Shown: one piece after another, positions 32,628 to 35,024 of the stretch
Layout: each line of letters begins with the position of its first letter
Position numbering within the stretch: the first letter of the stretch is position 1
Source: Methylococcaceae bacterium UBA4132
GTDB taxonomy: Bacteria > Pseudomonadota > Gammaproteobacteria > Methylococcales > Methylomonadaceae
Direction: 5' to 3'
NCBI GenBank assembly: GCA_002380945.1
Contig: DFWO01000089.1
Coordinates: 1-35,024, forward strand
Length of the DNA stretch: 35,024 bases
Notes under the pieces: model-generated
What the model saw: only the letters and a program-made list of their open reading frames with translations
Database searches by the model: none
What the model was told of the DNA's origin: nothing
Made by a program: the position numbers and the translations under genes

Positions 32628-33550
32628 TGAAAATTATTTTTGCAGGCACACCTGAATTTGCCGTGCCGAGTTTACGAGTGCTGATTAGCTCAGGGCATGA
32701 AATATGTGCCGTCTATACGCAACCAGACCGCCCGTCAGGCAGAGGACGACAACTGCATCCTACACCTGTTAAAGCCGTTGCCTTAGCTGCTGGTATCCCT
32801 GTTTTTCAACCTTTGACGTTAAAAACGGAGGAAGATTTTCAGCAATTGGTGGCATTAAAGGCGGATTTAATGGTGGTAGTTGCGTATGGCATGATTCTAA
32901 CCCAAGCCGTGTTGGATGTGCCGCCGTTAGGTTGTATCAACGTGCATGGTTCGCTGTTACCGCGTTGGCGAGGAGCTGCGCCAATTCAACGCGCATTAAT
33001 GGCTGGGGATGAAAAAACGGGCGTAACCATTATGAAGATAGTCCGCAAGCTAGACGCGGGCGATATGCTGCACAAAGAAGAACTGGTTATCGGTGCGCAG
33101 GATACCTCCAGCGATTTACACGATAAATTAGCTGAATTGGGTGCGGTTGGTTTAGCGAAAGTATTGGTGCAGATTGAAAATGGCACGGTACACGCTGAAC
33201 CACAAGATGAAGCTCTGGTGACGTATGCGGAAAAATTAACTAAAACCGAAGCCGTCATTGATTGGACGCAATCGGCGGAAGTGATTGCGCGAAAAGTCAG
33301 AGGCTTAAATGCGTGGCCCGTTGCGCAAACTATTTATCAAGGGCAAGTATTGCGTATCTGGCAAGCTGAACCTTTGGCTGAAAGCTGTGATTTACCCGCA
33401 GGCACGGTGCGTTGTACCAATAAACACCTAGACGTAGCAACAGGGCAGGGCAGTTTACGGTTGCTGGAAGTGCAATTACCCAACGGCAAACGCATCAGCG
33501 CACAAGCATTTTTAGCCGCTCACACTGTTAATGGAGTTCAACTCGGTTGA
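32627..33550 (+). CDS. fmt: Methionyl-tRNA formyltransferase
   Basis: Formylates initiator Met-tRNA using 10-formyl-tetrahydrofolate. The 307 residues compare with 315 in E. coli. KIIFAGTPEFAVPSL opens the N-terminal Rossmann domain. The catalytic region is GCINVHGSLLPRWRGAAPIQ, followed by GVTIMKIVRKLDAGDML. The C-terminal domain starts near residue 205. It overlaps def by one base and rsmB by four. Confidence 0.96.
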   Translation: MKIIFAGTPEFAVPSLRVLISSGHEICAVYTQPDRPSGRGRQLHPTPVKAVALAAGIPVFQPLTLKTEEDFQQLVALKADLMVVVAYGMILTQAVLDVPPLGCINVHGSLLPRWRGAAPIQRALMAGDEKTGVTIMKIVRKLDAGDMLHKEELVIGAQDTSSDLHDKLAELGAVGLAKVLVQIENGTVHAEPQDEALVTYAEKLTKTEAVIDWTQSAEVIARKVRGLNAWPVAQTIYQGQVLRIWQAEPLAESCDLPAGTVRCTNKHLDVATGQGSLRLLEVQLPNGKRISAQAFLAAHTVNGVQLG

Positions 33551-34836
33551 ATACACGATTACTAGCCGCCCGCGTGTTGGTGCGGGTGTTACAAGACGGG
33601 CAGTCATTAACGACTGCCTTAGATTCCGCCTCAGCCAGCATTGATTCCCCCAAAGACAAAGCCTTTATCCAAGCGATTTGTTACGGCGTTTGTCGGCAAT
33701 ACCATCGCCTTGATTTCATACTCAGCCAATTACTGGATAAGCCGTTAAAAGATGTTGAGGTGAAAGCCTTGGCGTTAGTCGGTTTATATCAACTGAGTTT
33801 TATGCGTGTCAAAGCGCACGCGGCTGTGTCGGAAACTGTCGTAGCGATAACTAAGAAAAAATCGTGGGCGAAAGGCTTGCTCAATGCTTTGTTAAGACGT
33901 TATTTGCGTGAACAAGACGCGCTGGAAGCACAGGCAAATCAATACCAACCCGCCGCCGTCAGTCATCCCGACTGGTTAATTAAGCGAGTTGAACACGATT
34001 GGCAACAACACGCCGCGCAAATCTTCCACGAAAATAATCAACAGCCGCCGATGGTATTGCGCGTTAATTTGGCGCGTACCGAACGCGACGGCTATGTCCA
34101 GCGTTTAGCAGAGCAGGGCATCACAGGCACGGTGGTGGATTTTTGCCCATCGGCGATTGTGCTGGAAAAACCTGTCGCCGTTGAACTCTTACCTGAATTT
34201 GCCGAAGGTTGGGTATCAGTACAAGACACCGCCGCGCAATTAGCCGCTGGATTATTGGACGTACAAGTAGGACAGCGCGTATTAGATATGTGTGCAGCCC
34301 CTGGTGGAAAAACTGCGCATATTTTTGAATCCCAACCGCAGTTAAAAGAATTGGTCGCCGTTGACATAGAAGCCAGTCGAATGCAACGCGTCAGTGAAAA
34401 TTGCCAGCGGTTAAAATGCTCGCCCACGCTTATCGTTGGTGATGCTGCACAGCCTGAGACATGGTGGAATGGTCAGCCGTTTGAACGGGTTTTAGTAGAC
34501 GCGCCTTGTTCAGCCTTAGGCGTTATTCGCCGTCATCCTGATATAAAACTATTACGCCGCCCCGAAGACATTGCCGCCCTGCAAGGCTTACAACGCGACA
34601 TACTCAACGCCGCGTGGTCACTATTAGCCTCAGGCGGCGTGTTACTGTATGCCACTTGTTCTGTTTTAAAACAGGAAAACGAACAACAGATTCATGACTT
34701 CTTAGCCGCTCATTCCGATGCCACTGAACTACCTATTAATACAGATTGGGGCATAGCCGCAACGCATGGACGGCAGATTTTAACGGGCATGGAGTCTATG
34801 GATGGGTTTTATTATGCGCGGTTGGTTAAAGCGTAG
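33547..34836 (+). CDS. rsmB: 16S rRNA (cytosine 967-C5)-methyltransferase
   Basis: Methylates C967 of 16S rRNA (older names sun, fmu). It has 429 residues, as in E. coli. The N-terminal NusB-like domain (about 1-140) has FIQAICYGVCRQYHRLDFIL. The SAM motif is VLDMCAAPGGKTAHI. The two motif cysteines are in VDAPCSALGVIRRHPDIK and YATCSVLKQENE. The start is TTG 33547, overlapping the fmt stop (TTGA), which points to coupled translation. A palindromic element follows 22 bases after the stop. Confidence 0.96.
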   Translation: MNTRLLAARVLVRVLQDGQSLTTALDSASASIDSPKDKAFIQAICYGVCRQYHRLDFILSQLLDKPLKDVEVKALALVGLYQLSFMRVKAHAAVSETVVAITKKKSWAKGLLNALLRRYLREQDALEAQANQYQPAAVSHPDWLIKRVEHDWQQHAAQIFHENNQQPPMVLRVNLARTERDGYVQRLAEQGITGTVVDFCPSAIVLEKPVAVELLPEFAEGWVSVQDTAAQLAAGLLDVQVGQRVLDMCAAPGGKTAHIFESQPQLKELVAVDIEASRMQRVSENCQRLKCSPTLIVGDAAQPETWWNGQPFERVLVDAPCSALGVIRRHPDIKLLRRPEDIAALQGLQRDILNAAWSLLASGGVLLYATCSVLKQENEQQIHDFLAAHSDATELPINTDWGIAATHGRQILTGMESMDGFYYARLVKA

Positions 34837-34858
34837 AGATGTTTCTTATTTTATTATC

Positions 34859-34960
34859 GTTCCAACGCTCCAGCGTTGGAATGCCGCCGTTGACGCTCCA
34901 GCGTCATCTTACGCAACGCTGGAGCTTTGTCGGATGACAGCCACGCCAGAGCGTTGGAAC
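34859..34960. repeat. Large compound palindromic element
   Basis: GTTCCAACGCTC (34859-34870) is the exact reverse complement of GAGCGTTGGAAC (34949-34960). Inside are smaller palindromes: TCCAACGCTCCAGCGTTGGA (34861-34880) and TGACGCTCCAGCGTCA (34891-34906). It lies just after rsmB. I see no gene from 34837 to the window end. Confidence 0.75.
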
Positions 34961-35024
34961 TATGAAAAATTCTTGGTTCACCACCTGTATCGTATTAATA
35001 ATATAGAAGTTACGCATTGACAGA

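Noticed and set aside
34802..35020. A 72-codon open frame at the right edge.
   Set aside because: It overlaps the end of rsmB and runs through the palindromic element; no family pattern or ribosome binding site.

Overview
The window looks like chromosome from a gammaproteobacterium of roughly 40-45% GC (judged by eye). Several gene orders match those of Escherichia coli and relatives: dapF-DUF484-xerC; rho-trxA with divergent rhlB; yrfG divergent from nudE; and dprA-smg-topA-tsaC divergent from def-fmt-rsmB. The dense palindromic intergenic repeats, many dead insertion sequences, and the NuoL/NuoM/NuoM and membrane haem-c genes remind me of sulfur- or methane-oxidising lineages (Thiotrichales, Methylococcales). 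That placement is inference from style, not from a marker comparison.

Layout. 1-5719 (minus strand): an IS982-type transposase remnant lies 8 bases beyond a tight operon of an O-methyltransferase and three proton-channel subunits (one NuoL-like, two NuoM-like) with no other complex I genes in view. 5834-11035: housekeeping genes yajQ, cca, a TauE-type exporter, and dapF-DUF484-xerC. 11049-14525: a small frameshifted gene, a palindromic repeat, then rho and trxA (minus) and rhlB (plus). 14529-15880: an AT-rich accessory patch with a palindrome abutting an IS1595 remnant, a potassium-channel-like gene, and a cluster of hairpin repeats. 15881-20188: yrfG/nudE, an ISAs1 remnant, ppnP, a NYN-domain gene and ybiT. 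20346-23514: a possible RRM-fold protein, a membrane protein with one haem-c site, an IS1 remnant, and an LpxH-like phosphoesterase. 23633-26229: an unknown gene with lnt, convergent with tsaC. 26334-34836: topA, smg, dprA and a LysM protein (minus), a coiled-coil protein (minus), then def-fmt-rsmB (plus). The window ends in a large palindrome.

Most genes serve core functions: translation (cca, tsaC, def, fmt, rsmB), transcription and RNA turnover (rho, rhlB), DNA topology and recombination (topA, xerC, dprA), and cell envelope (dapF, lnt, LpxH-like, LysM). I see no CRISPR array, tRNA, rRNA, phage or complete defence system. The least ordinary material is the orphan NuoL/M/M module with altered channel residues, the haem-c membrane protein, the possible RRM protein, and two families of structured repeats. 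One repeat family shows compensatory stem changes; the other supplies the stop codon of lnt. Four transposase families (IS982, IS1595, ISAs1, IS1) are present only as wrecks.
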